DNA of 64,000 nucleotides from Latrodectus hesperus. Its lineage: Eukaryota > Arthropoda > Arachnida > Araneae > Theridiidae. Both the position numbers and the translations under genes were made by a program. Location: positions 88,484,395 through 88,548,394 of the forward strand of contig CM075853.1 in NCBI GenBank assembly GCA_037975125.1, written 5' to 3'. Below, piece by piece: positions 23,900-38,500 of this stretch; positions within the stretch are counted from its first letter, which is position 1; the number at the start of each line of letters is the position of its first letter. The notes below the pieces were generated by a model. It saw nothing but the letters and a program-made list of their open reading frames with translations. It did no database searches and was not told where the DNA came from.

Positions 23900-25740
23900 A
23901 AATAAAATAATGAACTATGATAATTAGTTACGGTTATTGAAATTTATAAAAAATAAAGATCTTCCAAAGAATAAATAGACATAATTTATCTTACTAAGTT
24001 CAGTTTAATCAGAAACTAAAATAATTTACTGACACCCAAAATTTAAATTAATGTACTACAGATAGCCACGTGACACAAACGTGTATACGCTGAGCTCTGT
24101 TCAATCCAATGTTTTCCTACCTCGTGTTTCAAAAGGTTACCATAGGTTTGAATGAAAACAATAGTGTGCAACCAGTGCTAACTCCCTCAATATTTGCACC
24201 AATTGTCTACTCTGGTGATGTTATTTTGGCTACATCAAATAAAATTTTCGCCAATGACTAAAATAATGTTTATTACTATGCGTATTCCTACTGTGAAATC
24301 TGTAAATGTGTTTGTGTGTATAAATCTTTACTGCTTGGAATTTTTTTAATAACTTTTTTATGATCGTTTCTATTTAGTGAATTGCTACTTATTTATGAGG
24401 TGAATTTGTTATTTAATTTATTGTGAAAAGCTTTTCTTTTTGGTGCATCTTGTATTTAATCCATAAATCTTGTATCATATAAATGCCATAATAAAAATGT
24501 ATATTACTTTATTTATATATATTTTTTAAAATATATATCGGACATTTTCATAATTACATTTTTGTCCGCGTTATTTATGTCTAAATTATTATGAAAAAAT
24601 TTATATTTCTTAAATTTAACCTAATTTATTTCCAATCACTTATTACAGATCCTACTAAATATCGCATAAATAGATTTATCTTTTTCAATTAATTTTCCGT
24701 TTCGTTCCCAGCGCTTTATGGGAGCATTGTCATTAATAAATGAAAGTAATGCAAGGGATATGGAGATTTTTTGTTTTTAATCGCAATCTTAACTTCCTAA
24801 AGTTTGCAGTTTTTTGTATTTTAATTTTTATGAATTATGTTTTTGTTAAAAGTTAGAAAATACGCAAACAACTGAAACTATGAAAAGCGAGTTAATTGAT
24901 ATATTCTCTGTATTCACTGCCAAGGACTTTATTTTGTTTTTACTTAATGAAACCATTTATAACTTTAAATTCCTTAGAGTGTAGATTAATAAGAAGTGCA
25001 TTAAAAAGTATAACATGTTTTGTGTTTGAAAATTATAAATACTGTTTTAAATAGAGTTGTTTTTCTTTATGAGAAGTTTATTTATATGTAATAATACATT
25101 AATGAAATTGTATTAAAAAATGGGTTAAAATTCCTATGATATATATGTTTTACTATTTTTTTTTTTGTCTGATGAAATTGTTAAAAAAAGATTTATATTT
25201 CTTAAACATTGTCCAATTTTTTTTCCTATTAAGACTTACTTTATGAAACAATTATTTCATATTTAATTTTATCCCAAGCATTTTTATTGTTGTATGAACT
25301 TATTTCAAAGAAGTTATCTTATATTGTATTTGAAGAAAAGCGATTAAAAAATGTATATTAATCAAGTTAAATTAGGAATTTAGTAAAAAAAAGTAAAATT
25401 AGAATATGGCTATAACTAATTGCTATTTAATTTTTGTCTAATGACAAATTTTTTGCTGTCAATTTTAAATGTGAATTTTCATTCTCAAATTTTAAATTTT
25501 TCAAATTTTAATTCAATCAAAACTTTTAATGTTTACTCATAAAGAGATTTTAGAATTTTTTACGAATGTATATAGATGAAACTGTTTTATTGTATCTTGT
25601 TCTTCTTATTGATAAATACCTATAGAAATCAATGAAAGCCACAAGTTAAGACAATAAAAATTACAGCAATGAAAATTTAATTTATATACATATTTGTATT
25701 ATATATGATCTCAAAAGAACCAAATTCCAGAACAAGAACC
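23900..25740. other. AT-rich, no gene recognised
   Basis: The block 24060-24240 is GC-richer (gccacgtgacacaaacgtg, accagtgctaactccctc) and could be a repeat or a non-coding 5' exon. The rest is featureless AT-rich DNA. Confidence 0.4.
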
Positions 25741-25805
25741 AAAATATATATACGTACATATAAATATGCCATATATATATGTATGCATATATATATTTTA
25801 TATCT

Positions 25806-26075
25806 TACGTCGAGACAGCGTCCTTATTGGCCATGAGTCCTATGGCAGCCCAATAAAAATTAGCCTTATTGTGAAAGTTGTAGGGTAAACAGTTCAAAAG
25901 AGAAAGCACAGGACAGCTTGTCAAATGAATAAAGTCCATAAAAGCTCCTGAAGGACACAAGGTACAGTAGGGCCTGTTGACCACGCCGATATGGCTTAAG
26001 TGTCCCTGGAGAAAGTCATGTCCAGTCAAAATTCTGAAATTGGCTGTGAAAGTGGAGAGTTCAAAAGGAAACCTA
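25806..26075 (-). pseudogene. LINE ORF2 C-terminal fragment (third lineage)
   Basis: The minus strand reads FPFELSTFTANFRILTGHDF, LQGHLSHIGVVNRPYCTLCP, FIHLTSCPVL and FYWAAIGLMANKDAVST plus stop. This is the TGHDFL..HL..IG....C.LC pattern at the end of RNase H in arthropod LINEs. It is flanked on both sides by TA/TG-rich simple repeats (25740-25800 and 26075-26125). The 5' part is missing. Confidence 0.75.
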
Positions 26076-26129
26076 TATGTATATTTATGTGTGTGTATGT
26101 ATATGTATGTGTATATGTGTGTGTGAATA

Positions 26130-27835
26130 TTATTTAATACACAAATCAATTGCTATAGTGTATTAATGGAGTGAATTTAGTACTTTTATTTACCCATAGT
26201 GTTCTACCAAAGTAAATTACAAAATGCACTCTGTTAACAAGAGTATTCTTTGTTGATAAGAACAAATAGTATAATAACTTATAATTAAGTATAAGACAAT
26301 AAAAATAAATATAATTATTAAAAATCATAGGTAAGTTCTGTTTTCCAAATGAAAATATTACGATATTACAGGCAGATAAATGAAAAATACTTTAAATTCT
26401 TGCTACTATTATAGTAGCCTAATTATTAGTTTTAGGACTTAATTTTAGCTATTCGCCTCTCTCCTTGTAAGAAAATTAAATACCTGTTTCCCCATCATAA
26501 CTGTCTAAAATAAAAATGTGCATATGCACTGAGCCTTTTTAATCATCAGACAACTATTATTTTATATTATCATATAACTATTATAAATCAATGATTATTA
26601 TGCCATTATAACCATTATAATGCAATGATTTCTGCAATAACCATTATTTCATATTATGATTAGAAATTATTGCAAAAACAGGAAAAGGGGCAATATTCAT
26701 AGTTCTAGTAGTTCTGGAAAAGGCTAAGAAAAACAATTTGTTTTTTAAATTTTGGTTTTATAAAGTTTGAAATGTTATAATTTATTAAGATTTAGGAGAT
26801 ATTTTTTTATTGTATTTGAGAATTAATTTTAATAATTTTTTTAAAATATGCTTAACTACTTATAAGAAAGCAAAGCACTTTTTCTATTTAAAACTTCCAT
26901 TAAATTTTAAGCATTTATTTTTTTAAAATATTAAATCAATTCCTTTTGAAGAAATCCTAGTCTTAATCATTTATGTTTTAACATTATAATTGAGATATAT
27001 ACAATTCTTTTCTATTTAATTAATCTTTGTGAAATGATCAGCTATTCACATAAGTTGTTCATTCTATAATCACTGGAAACCAAATATTTGAATTATTTTA
27101 TTCTGATTAGAGGGTCTAATAAAATACTTTACTGTTATGTAAATTATATCAACCTGCATAATTGCTTGTTATATGATATTAATGCTTTATATAGTTTTTA
27201 TCACACTTTATGAACCATAATTATCTTACAAAACACATTGATATTAGTTTAAGCTCTACTAGCAACAGGTGTACAAAAGTATGGTATGCAATTTGTACAA
27301 CTCATCTTTGAGGTGCATAATATAATACAATAGTGAGTTATGTAACTTGTTGGTGATTATTATTGCTTATATTTCAGAAAAGTTATAATTCAGAGAATTG
27401 CATGTGGAGAAGTTGATTTGACATTAATAAGAAGAAAAAATACTTGTGTACCGTTACAGCAGAGTTAAGCAATTAGGGCTTTGCTGACAATTTCTTATTA
27501 ATGACATATGTATTTGTTTTGTTAAGGGTGCTTTTCTGTTTTTTTTTTTTTATGTATAGTTGAAATGTTCCTGCCCTTATAATTCTTGCGTGAATGTCTA
27601 ACAGATTTATCTTACAGTTTTGGTAAATTTGTTTTTCCAAGCTCTATTTTTAGCTTTGTAATTTGTGATATGAGACTCCTAGTTCAGGTATGGATCCTTA
27701 TTTATATTCAGAATATATTTTAAATATATCGTCATAATTAAATTGTTCCCTTCAAAGAAAAAATAGGGGCTGTGAAACAATAGCTTTTGAGTTACTAGTT
27801 CGATTAAACTAATATTTCAAAGACACTCCATTTTC
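26130..27835. other. AT-rich, no gene recognised
   Basis: No coding signal and no ordered repeat noticed. Confidence 0.45.
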
Positions 27836-27840
27836 AATGG

Positions 27841-28038
27841 CAAAGTGGCAGCTGAATGGTAGCTCTCTTGCTTCTAACTAATTAGCCAGCTAATTGGTGG
27901 CTCAACAGTTCATGGGTTCAAATCCCACCTTAGGTTTTGATGTTTGTAGTCATTCAGAATCCACTTTAAGCCACGAGTCCAGATCAAACTCTCTACCAGG
28001 TGAAAAAATAACTGTTGAGCAACAAACAAACAAACCAA
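27841..28038 (+). repeat. tRNA-related SINE, family A copy
   Basis: Head gctgaatggtagctctcttgc, box B gggttcaaatcccacc, body gatgtttgtagtcattcag and atccactttaa, and tail aataactgttgagcaac plus (aaac)n. The head carries an extra roughly 25-bp segment (attagccagctaattgg) relative to the 119-281 copy. Confidence 0.75.
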
Positions 28039-28039
28039 G

Positions 28040-28560
28040 CCTTTTTAAATGATAATGATAACAATTGCTTGTATGTACATCTAAACTTTTCTTATAGCAG
28101 TTGGTTTTGTATCATTGGCTGTCATTGATTTTATGTTAGTATGACAGATACAAGGAATTATTTTCTCAGTATATATTTATTTCTTGGTTGCCTGCAGTTC
28201 AACATTTTGCATTAAAATCATGTTGTATACTTACTGACTTGGTCTCCAAGCTGGTTCATATTTAAGTTGAGATCTGGGTGGAAAGATATTTGTATTTCAC
28301 TGCTGATTGCATCTAAAATGATCTCCATGTATTTTACTTTATGGGTTTTTTCTTTATTTTCTTGCCAATATTTTAATGTACAGATGTGTGATATTAATGC
28401 ACAAATAAATGCCAATATCTACAGTGCTGATATCTGTTTTCTTGATCAAGGAGCCTGTGGTGTGAAGCAAATATCCTGGTTTGCTGGTCAGTCTAATATA
28501 AAACTCCCAGTAATTAATTTCCCAAGCAGTCTTGGTATTCATTTTATCGATTCAATGTAG
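28040..28560. other. No gene supported; overlapping small open frames
   Basis: A 97-codon plus frame (28267-28560) and a 65-codon minus frame (28218-28415) overlap. Neither shows a recognised domain, and neither has a coding-like counterpart in the other. Possibly part of the TSC1 5' intron. Confidence 0.4.
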
Positions 28561-28953
28561 GAATGAAACTCTAAGTCAACCTTGCCCAGCCCAAGTATCA
28601 AACCTCGGACTTTTGCCTTGAAAGCTTGAGATGCTACCACCACACACTGGGCTTCATTAATGTGAATGAATACTGATTATAAAATTCTCTATAATTAGGA
28701 AGCTTGAAAAATGTTGTATTTTTATTGTTTTCCTTAAAATTAATCTTTAATAACTTTTTGTTCATAAATGTTATTAAAAAACTTATAAATTTTGATTTTT
28801 ATATGGCCTTTAAACAGTTCACGTTAATGATTTAAATTGTCTAGATTTTAAATTTTTCTCAATAACTTTGTTACAGTTTTTTTGTTATGGTTGACTATTG
28901 TTGATATTTGGATTTCTTTATGTTGATTTTTTATTTTCTTTTTCCATGTTTAG
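28561..28953 (+). other. Sequence upstream of TSC1 start; intronic, 3' splice site at 28953
   Basis: The region ends with a T-rich tract and AG immediately before the TSC1 ATG, so it is read as the end of a 5' intron. Within it, 28590-28665 reads on the minus strand like a tRNA-related SINE head (box B-like gaggtttgatac). Nothing else is recognised. Confidence 0.6.
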
Positions 28954-29095
28954 ATGCCTCACTGGAAAGAAAAGAGTGATAAATCTGGACATTACAACCA
29001 AGATGAGTTTTTTGATTTGCTTAATTTATTAGAATCTTCGAATTCAGAAAGTGTAGAATCTGTCAAAAATATGATTCATGAGATTTTTTCATCAA
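28954..29095 (+). CDS. TSC1: TSC1 coding exon 1 (residues 1-48)
   Basis: The ATG follows directly on an acceptor (tttccatgttt-ag), so the start codon is the first triplet of an internal exon and a 5' UTR or additional coding exon should exist upstream. The exon encodes an acidic, serine-rich N-terminus with FFDLLNLLES aligning to the first helix of hamartin. It ends in phase 1 before gtgaga. The start could lie further upstream if the preceding exon is coding; relative to human hamartin this N-terminus is already some 18 residues longer before the shared helix. Confidence 0.85.
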
Positions 29096-29429
29096 GTGAG
29101 AATTTATTCTCTTTTGGAATATTGACACTATTTTCCCCATTCTGAAAGAATCATTTTACTATTTTTGCTGTATGTTTAAGAATATGAAAATATTTGACTT
29201 TTCAAAATTTTTGCAACAAATAGAAAATTTTAACTAGTAGCCAAAGGCAGAGTGCATGTGTGTGCATACTCTAATTTATTTATTTTTAGGAATCAGAAAT
29301 AAACCTTAACTCAACCTTTTCTGCCTTTTTTCAAAACTTTATTAATAATCATCAATTTGACTAAAACATTCAAAATAATGTTTTCCTATCCTTTTTATAA
29401 GATATTTGCTTGTAGTTAGCTTTAAAATA

Positions 29430-29513
<84 letters not shown>

Positions 29514-32500
29514 CTTGTCTTGTAGATGGAAAATATTTATCACAGAAATAATACAAAATTTACTTTTAAAAATTTAGTGTAATGCATGTATTTGCAAATA
29601 TCTTTGGATTTAAACTGAGTGTTTATTTAAAACTATAGCTTAAAATATAAAGAAAATAATCAAGTTTATATAGTTTTATTTTTGTCAAAATCTATTGTTA
29701 AAAATGATCTTGTATATTTTCTCTTCAATCCAATGAAAGTGAGATCTGCTAAATTTCTTCAAAAATGTTTAAAAAAAAATAATTTAAAATAAGTATAGAC
29801 ATAAAATTAATTTAACTTTTTTAATTTTCTTAAAATATTTTGTAATTCTTATGATTATGCTAGTCATATTTTATGAAACTGAGTTTAATTTTTTGAATCA
29901 TTTAGAAAAAGCTTGTAATTTTGGTTTCTAATATCTAGCTGAATAACATTAAGTACATTGCTCTTATTAATTTTAGCTGAGTTGCCAACTGAATGATTAG
30001 TGCACTGCTTTTCAGTTCTACAATTTGTAGTCTCAAATCCCACCTTAGGTTTGGATGTTTGTAGTGTTTACGAATCCACTTTAAATTGTAGGTCCTGGTC
30101 CAACTAGCCATACCATGCAAAAAATGAACTTTGAGCAACAAACCAAATCTTGTAGATCCTAAAAAGAAGACTGATTTTAATCTTGTACATGAGCTATATT
30201 TAATTTGTATTTTAAAACTGTTAATAATTAGTATTTATGCTATTCTTCAAATGAACTTATTAAACTAAAAATAATTTATAATATACTACATTATTCGTTA
30301 CTTGTTTTAAAAGTTAGTTTTAAACATTATATAAATTATTTATGCTAATTATCACAGAATTTTTTTATTAGATTTTTAAATTTTAAGCCTTTGGAATGAA
30401 GAAAAATGAACAATATAGAGTGAATATTTGCAATTAAAAAAATGGGATTCTTGATTTAATTATGTATAATTTAATTTTCTTAAGTAGTGTGATTTATCTA
30501 TATTTGAATAAAAATTCTTGATGAAATTTATATGTTACTTTTTTTGCTAGTAAAATTAGGTTGAAGAGCAGTGTTTCTTTAAAATATATAACAATTTAAT
30601 TTTGTCTATAAAAAAGTTAATGTACCTACAATTAAACAAAAACTATAAACTATTATTGCATTCTAAGTTTTTCTAATTTATTTATTTTTCTTTTTTTTAG
30701 ATAAAGATTCTAGACTTCTCTACAATCTTATTGATTTTTATGTAGTTACACAATCGAAAAGTGCATTAGAAATTCTTTTACATGTGAAAGATCCTCATGA
30801 AAAAGTAATGTTATCACTTGACTAATGGTGCCATGGAACTTAAATTATTAATTATTTACTAATTTTTTTATTGACTAATTATTAATTAACTAAAAATAAT
30901 TCTTAAATATCTCTTAATAAAAGAAAAAACAATGCTTTATTTATAATGGAATAAAAGTTATAAAATTTATTTTTGAGTCTGTTTGGAGAATCATAAATAA
31001 TTACAGTAAATAATGCATGGCATAGTATAATTCTGAAGTGTATAAAATCTATAATTACTAAAAATTCATTGAAACCATAAAATTGAATCATATGAGATGG
31101 ACAGGAAATCTGTTGATATTGAATTGCACTAAACATCTTTTATGCAACTTCTTACAGAAGATTAGAGTATGAACCTAAAAAAATGTGGAAGGATTTTCTT
31201 CATTATGATTTTACCATATTCAATTCAAATAATTGGAAAAAATAATGTTGATTGTAATAATAGTGAAAATATAGTTTGGTCTTATAATTTAGCATTTTCT
31301 TATGTTTGGTATTTTTTAGCATTTAATATAAACAATACTACTCTTACTTGCTCTTTTAATTTATTAAATGAAGTTATATCTGAATTTAAAATAATATTCT
31401 TGTAATTAGGGTGTGATTGAAAAAGCTGGTTTCATTTATCTGTTTTCCCTTCTTTTTATAACAGCAAATCAAATGATTTTTTTAATATAAAATTAGTTTC
31501 TCTATTTCTAATCTAAAATCAAATTAGCATTATAATTATTTTTACAATTATATTTATAATTTATTCTCTTAAGAAGAGGTCTGCTCTAAATGTAAAACTG
31601 AGTAGGGTTCTCCTCAAAATATCCTGGACTGTTTGGGACTCTCTAGAGAGGACATTTACTCATCGCCCCTTCTGGTTCTCAATTTACTAAGGATCAATGA
31701 TTTGATGAACCTTATCTGACTTTGTCAGACATTTGGAGGATAGGCCACAACAACAACACAATTTATTTTTGAAATAAGTTGAAAATAATTATGAAGAAAT
31801 TGTAAAGCAGTGATTTAAATCCAATTGTAATAATCAAAATATTATCCCTTATGAAAAAGTAATTTCAAAATGTTATATAAAAGTTTCATAAAAAATTAAT
31901 TTTCAGAAAAGATTTGTATTTTTATTGTAAAATGTATTTTTAATTTTTTATAATAACAATCAAAATTTTATAATTTTATTTTTAATTCAAATACAGTAAC
32001 AAATCAAACATGTTTTTTGTTATCATAGTTTTGGTTTTTAAAAACAACTTTTTATATCTATAGCACATATTTGACAAGATTAATGAAATGATGAAAAATG
32101 AATCTACTCGATATAATGCTCTTCAACTACTTGGTAATATTGTCTATGGACAACCTTCTTGGCTTTATAAAATTGCTAGTCATCGTGTTATTAATAATCT
32201 GTTTCATATGTTAAAGGTGAGTTATGCTTTGTGTAAGTGCCAAGTGCTACATATCTTTCTGAAATTTTTAATGATATGAATTTTTTGAATAATATATTTC
32301 ATTGACAATCTTGTAATATGTTCATGATTTTTTTATTGTTAGATTTAAATTATGATTATATCCTGTCAGAATTATATATTTCTATATATTTTTCAACATT
32401 TAATTTATTGTTGTATTGCATTTAAATATGTAGCATTTAAAATGTTAAAAATAATTTTTGTTATTTAACATTTCTTGGAAGAAGAAAATGGTTAAATTTT

Positions 32501-35500
32501 TCTTTGTTTTTTGCGTTCAATTAAAGTGTTAAGTTTTTGGACTAATCTTACAGTTTTGAATGATATCGTCATTAGAAAATTAAGGAAAAAAGTTTGCCAT
32601 ATTTTTTTCTCTTCATTTTTTGAATGACATTTTTTTAATTCTACTCTTCCTATATATATTTTGTTCAAAATTTTAGTTCTTAATAACATACTTCTTATAA
32701 AATATTATTTGAACGCTAATGAATATTCAAATTCAAATACAATTTTTTTTAACTTGTAGTAAATGACATTTGATGTAATATAATATTTTCAAATATTAAT
32801 TAATTGATTAAATTTAAGTGATATGAGAGAAAAAAAATTTTATTTTTTGACTTAAGTAGGAATTACCTAAAAAAATTTTTTTAGTATATCTGTTAATAAA
32901 AAATTGAAAATTATTCTTAAATTTAAAATTAATTGTATTAATGTTTTTTTTATGATTTATATTTATTTTCACTAAATTTTTAGAAAATTTTTTATTGGAA
33001 TAAAATAAATGTCACTATATACCCTATGATGTAATGACATTTGCTTCTTAAAAATTTAAACATTTATGAGAAGTGTCAAATTTTTAATTAAAATTTCAAA
33101 TGATTTAATGCAGTAATGATATATTTCAGAAATCTCTGAAATTTGAGTAAAAATAGCATGACTTAAATTTTTAAAAAAGAGAAAAAGTTAGCATTAGATG
33201 TTTAATTTTGATCAAGTTTTGTAGATTAATTTTGTGAAGTTTTTCAGCTTTTTAAAATCATGATCGTTATCTAAAATCGAAAAAGTATTGTCACTTAAAT
33301 AGATTTCAGATGGATTTAAAGATTTTAAAATAAAAATTCAAAATTTTGATTATTAGAAATGGGGCTAACTTTTCTTAATTTGTTATGATTAAGTATTAAC
33401 AGTATTACCATTATGTTTAAGAGTTCATTAATTTTATTTTTATATCTTATCTTTTTATTTTAAAGTTTTTTTTGTGACGTTTTTTAAAAATATATAGAAT
33501 TTTTCATACATATTTATTTGATTTTTTGTGTAATTTATGTTTAATTAAGTTTAAACATGAATTGGACATCAGATTCTTATATTGTTTTTCATACTTTTAT
33601 ACCTATATCAAAAATGAAAGCCAAGTGTTTGTTAGATTTGTCAAAGAAGAAATAATTTTTGTCATAAAAACTCTCTCTATATATATTTCTCCTATATTAA
33701 TTACTCTAAAATATTTCTCATTATAATCATAAATCAAAATTTTGAAACTTCTGAAATTTTTCAAAAAAATTTAGAAGTGCTTTTTTATGTACCATATTTT
33801 CTTGTATATAATCTGCAGTGACATATTATCCTCAAGACCTTTTTCTTGAATAAAATGTTAAAAACATCCCAGAATCCACAGAAACATATAATCTTAGGCA
33901 ATTTTTTCTATGCCTAAGATTATATGTAATAGTCAAAAATATATACTGGTGATCATATGAATGTCACATAAAATAATAAAAGAAATACAAACACAGTGTG
34001 ATTAAAAGTATAATAAATTTGAAAATATAGAGAAAAATATTTATTATGAAAAAGATTTATTTGGATCCACCTCATTGCAAAGTGTGATAAACTGAGATGA
34101 AGGCACAAGATCAATCGTTAACTAGCGAACTTGTTGATCCTTATTGTTCTGAGAAGCTAATAAAACTTGTTGATTTTGAATTTTAATAACTTTTAAAACA
34201 AGATTAGACATATTTTTTTAAAAAATAAATTTGTTTTGTAAAATTGTTTTATAATAAATTAAATAAAAGAAATGGATTACTTTCAAATTATATATTGGAT
34301 ACATTTTTTCTTTTGTATTGTGCATGCTTTGTTTTAATCTTACTTTAACATGCTTGTTGCCATTTTTTTAATTTGCCTTCTCTATAGACTTTAGTTTCAA
34401 ATCTGCTGTTTAATTTAAAAGATTTTGCTTCTACTCGATATATACTTTCAGAACAAAGTAATTCAAATCAAGACAAAATCTGAAATGATGATAGCTACTG
34501 TTTTTGCAACTATCTTATCTTTACAATTAACCAAATTCGTTCTTGAATGCAATTGAACAAAGCTGATTACAGATGAAATAAGTTAGTCCAGTCGTGGCAC
34601 CATCTGTTATTTACTTTATGAAACAAAAACTGAATGTTTTTCAAAACTTTATTGTAAACTTTTTTTAATGGAGAATTTTTTATCAGATTATCGACGGCGG
34701 TGTATAATATGCACTCTGAATTTTGAAAATTTTTTAAAATATAATCTGCAGATTATTTAATAGAAAATACAGTAAATTGTAACGTGATTTTACTACAGCT
34801 TTTATTGTACTTAGAAGAATTTTTGAAGTTATTTCTGTTTTTGTTTACAAAATCTAAATCTCATTGAAAAGGGCATAATTAACTTACCTCTGTTTCTATT
34901 GTCAAATGTTATAAGTCTTAAACATTAATTTAAAAATATTTATATTATTAAATTGTAAGATAACTTCAATTATTTGAATCATTTATAGCTTTTGAAAATC
35001 TATTCCAATCTCTGTAAGGATACCCACATTTCTTATATTAAGGTGTTATCTACATCTGGAGAGATAGAGAGATTGCTTATATTATTTAGGCTGCAAGTTT
35101 CCTTATCTTTAAGTGCAGCAATAATTGAGAACTATAATTAAAAATAACAGTTTTAGAAAATTTTTTTACTTATTATTCTTTTTAACTTAAGTATAATTCT
35201 TCACTTGTTGAGGCAAATAAAGATTAGTCAATATTTGTGACTCACAAGAGTAATGTTGAAGGAAAGGAAGGACCACACATAATAGGAATGAATTAATTGT
35301 ATTTCATCATTAAAAATTAATGTATAAATTTGTAGAAAATTCATATTGTACTATTTAAATATTTTCAAATAATTAAAATTGTTAAAATGTCAAATTAACA
35401 AGAAAAGGGGAAATGTTTTGATTTTGCATGTAATACAATACTAAAATATTGCTAAATGAAACTTATAGTTTAATTATGTTAGTATTTTTTCTAGTAAAAA

Positions 35501-38500
35501 CAATATAAAAATCATGCTATAATATTTTCTATGGCAAACAAGATTTAACTATAATAAAATATTTTTATGCACAGTTCTAATTATGAAATTATTTGCATGC
35601 AATTTCTGTGAATTTTAATAGCTTTTAATATTCTACTTATGTTTAACTTTTTATATGATTTTGAATAAATATTATGTTTATTTTATTTATTTTTAGTGAA
35701 AACTAAAATTATGCTGTCATATTTTCCATTACAAGTCAAATATAATTATGATGAAATAATTTTTTTTATATACCCTGCTAATTCTCATATTATTTGCATG
35801 TCATTTCTGCAATTTTCAAGTTTTTAATGTCTTATTTATGTTACTTAGTTTTTATATGATTCTGCTGTATTTTTATTATTAATGACTATTTATATTTTTA
35901 ATTAGAATGATGTAAATGCTCCAAATTTGCTGAATGGGCTTTTTATCCTGATCTGTCTCTTACCCATGATACCACATTCATTCGGCTGTTTTTTGTCTGA
36001 TGTTTTTGATATATTTTCTAGACTTGCTGCTTGGAATATAAAAAAACCAAGTGAGTAATAATTTCCCTTGTTTGTTATTTTTCTGTACTTAATGTGATTT
36101 GGTACATTTCTGTTTTAATACAATATTTTAATATTAGAAACTGATTCTGATAGAAATTAAAATTTAATATTAATTGTAATAAGACCTTTAACAGTTTCTT
36201 ATTAATAATAGTCACTATCTTTGATTCTTAAATTATTCATATAGTAGAGTATTTAAATGTTTAAATATATTTCTGAATAATGAATTTTTTAATATAATTC
36301 CTTAAAAAATGGTAGCTTGAAGAATTTTATTTATTTTTTATGCACTTTTAATTAAAAAGTTTGATGCTAAATCAAGTACTAAATTTTTGTTTTAGCTCAA
36401 ACTTTTACATCTCAATATATTTATTTCAATTTAGTGTATTATTAGCAAAATATCTATTTATTACATTTTCATTAATTCTGAATGTTTCAAAACAAATTTT
36501 TTTCTGATTGAATACTGAAAATTGTATATTTTATTTTTATCATAAGTGAATTCTGATTAATTTAAAATAACTTACATGATTATTTAAAATAATATATTCA
36601 AAATGTATCATAATTTTACATTTTATGAATAATTGCTCAGTAAGAAAAATTTTTTATCTTCAAGTGTCTAAATGTAGTATTTTTTAACTTTATTGAACTT
36701 ATTTGCTTGTTTAAGAATAATTTTAGATGTTGTAAACCGTTTCATATATATCTTAAATGATAATTAATTTTAATATGCTCTTGTGCTTTCCTATAAGTAA
36801 AATTATCAATATACATAATTTTTAATCATTTTTGTTTGTTAAATCTATATTTTCCAGGTACCTTGTCAGACATTTTGAATTTGTACCTCCAAAGTGGAAC
36901 TTATTCATTATTTCATCGCTTATATGGAATGTTTCCGTGCAATTTTCTTGCTTATTTGCGGTCTTTTTATGGTGGACGAGATTGCTCAGATGAAAATTTC
37001 CAAGTTTTTTCTCTAGTTATAAAAGTATATATTGAAAAGATATTTATTTTCTTCAATATGAAAAAATATTTTGGTTTTTAAACAGTTTTTTCCTACTTTA
37101 ATTTTAAATCTTAAAATAAGTTTTTTAAATTCATGTACTACTTTATTTTTCAAACTTACCTTAGAAACAAATTATTTTGGTATTAAATTAGAGGCCAATA
37201 TATTTCCTAATTATAGTATGATTATAATTAAAGCTTCACACTTTTAAATAATTATAAAGATAAACCAAATGATTTGATATTTTACCTGAGTGCATGCAGT
37301 GTATTAATGTCAAATAAATGAAATGGTTAAATTGATTGATAATAGTGCTGTACAAAATATAATTGCTAGTAAAAATATTTTATTCATGTGTGGCAATTAA
37401 AGCCCATCTACATTACCAAATCAATGTTTAGATTAGTTATTTGGTTGCTTCATAAATAAAAAGCCATAAAAAAGAATGACCACCTCCTTAATTGTTCTTA
37501 GAGTGAACAATGATGAAATCATTGTGCATAAGAAGTAATTTATAAAAATATTTAATATTCTCTCTATAATTTCCTTATCTGCTGAAGCCATAAGGCAACT
37601 TGTTCCATAAATGATTTAGAATGATCATTTAAGGAATAAATGATTTAGAATGATTAGCTGTGATATGAATGAACTGTAAATTCCATGTAATCAAACTGCT
37701 AATTTATTTTGGTATAAAAATATTTTCAAGTGATCCCATAGTAAATATTAAAATAGTTCAGATCAGTTGCTTTATACTAGTATTGCAATCTGAAGAATCC
37801 TATCATCATGTTTAATTATGCTATGCAGGGATAAACTAGTCTTGCAAAAGAGAATTTGTAATACTGTCAATGTGTATCATAAGATTTAAAAAATTTATCT
37901 ACTGGAAGGGAAAAAAACAATGGTAGATGCTGTTAAAAACTTGAATATGACAGTGTGACTGAAGCAGGAACAATTTAATTTATTGTGGATTCTTTTCTGG
38001 AATTTTGAATATTGATAGAATTTTGAGCACTGAAATGAATTCTATCTGTCCATAAAATGTTCTGTAGCCATATGAATGGTTCTTTTCTATCAGAACAAAA
38101 ATTTTTAAAAGATCAGTAATAATTAATGCCGGTGCAATCATACTTTTGAATGTGAAGATTTCAAGTGGATTCAAATCTTGTTGTCAGTACTTAAATTTAC
38201 TGATTCCTCTCGCATTGTACATTTCCAACAAAACAAAAAGCATTGCTTGGTGTTTCCTTCATAGTTGCTGTTCCATTATTTTCAAACTTCAATGTAATTG
38301 TTTTTTTCTTGACACGTCACATCAAATGAAAAAGTCTTTGAATATATCTATCATCTGTGAACTAACCGCCATTGTAAGACCAGAAGTGGGTTTCATATCT
38401 TTTAATTTTCAAAATTTTATCATTACAATTGGAGTATACTCACCATTCTTATAGAACAAACTTTACAAGTGGAGCCTGTTGTAATGACTATCATATAAGG

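Larger units (their letters stand above)
29096..30700 (+). other. TSC1: TSC1 intron 1
   Basis: A GT-AG intron of about 1.6 kb holding a TA microsatellite (29432-29508) and one family A SINE (29978-30148). Confidence 0.85.
32217..35905 (+). other. TSC1: TSC1 intron 3
   Basis: A 3.7-kb intron. It contains the pogo-like element 33791-34774. The remainder is AT-rich without recognised content. Confidence 0.85.

Noticed and set aside
28218..28560. Overlapping small frames on both strands just before TSC1
   Set aside because: No homology recognised, and neither fits as a TSC1 coding exon.
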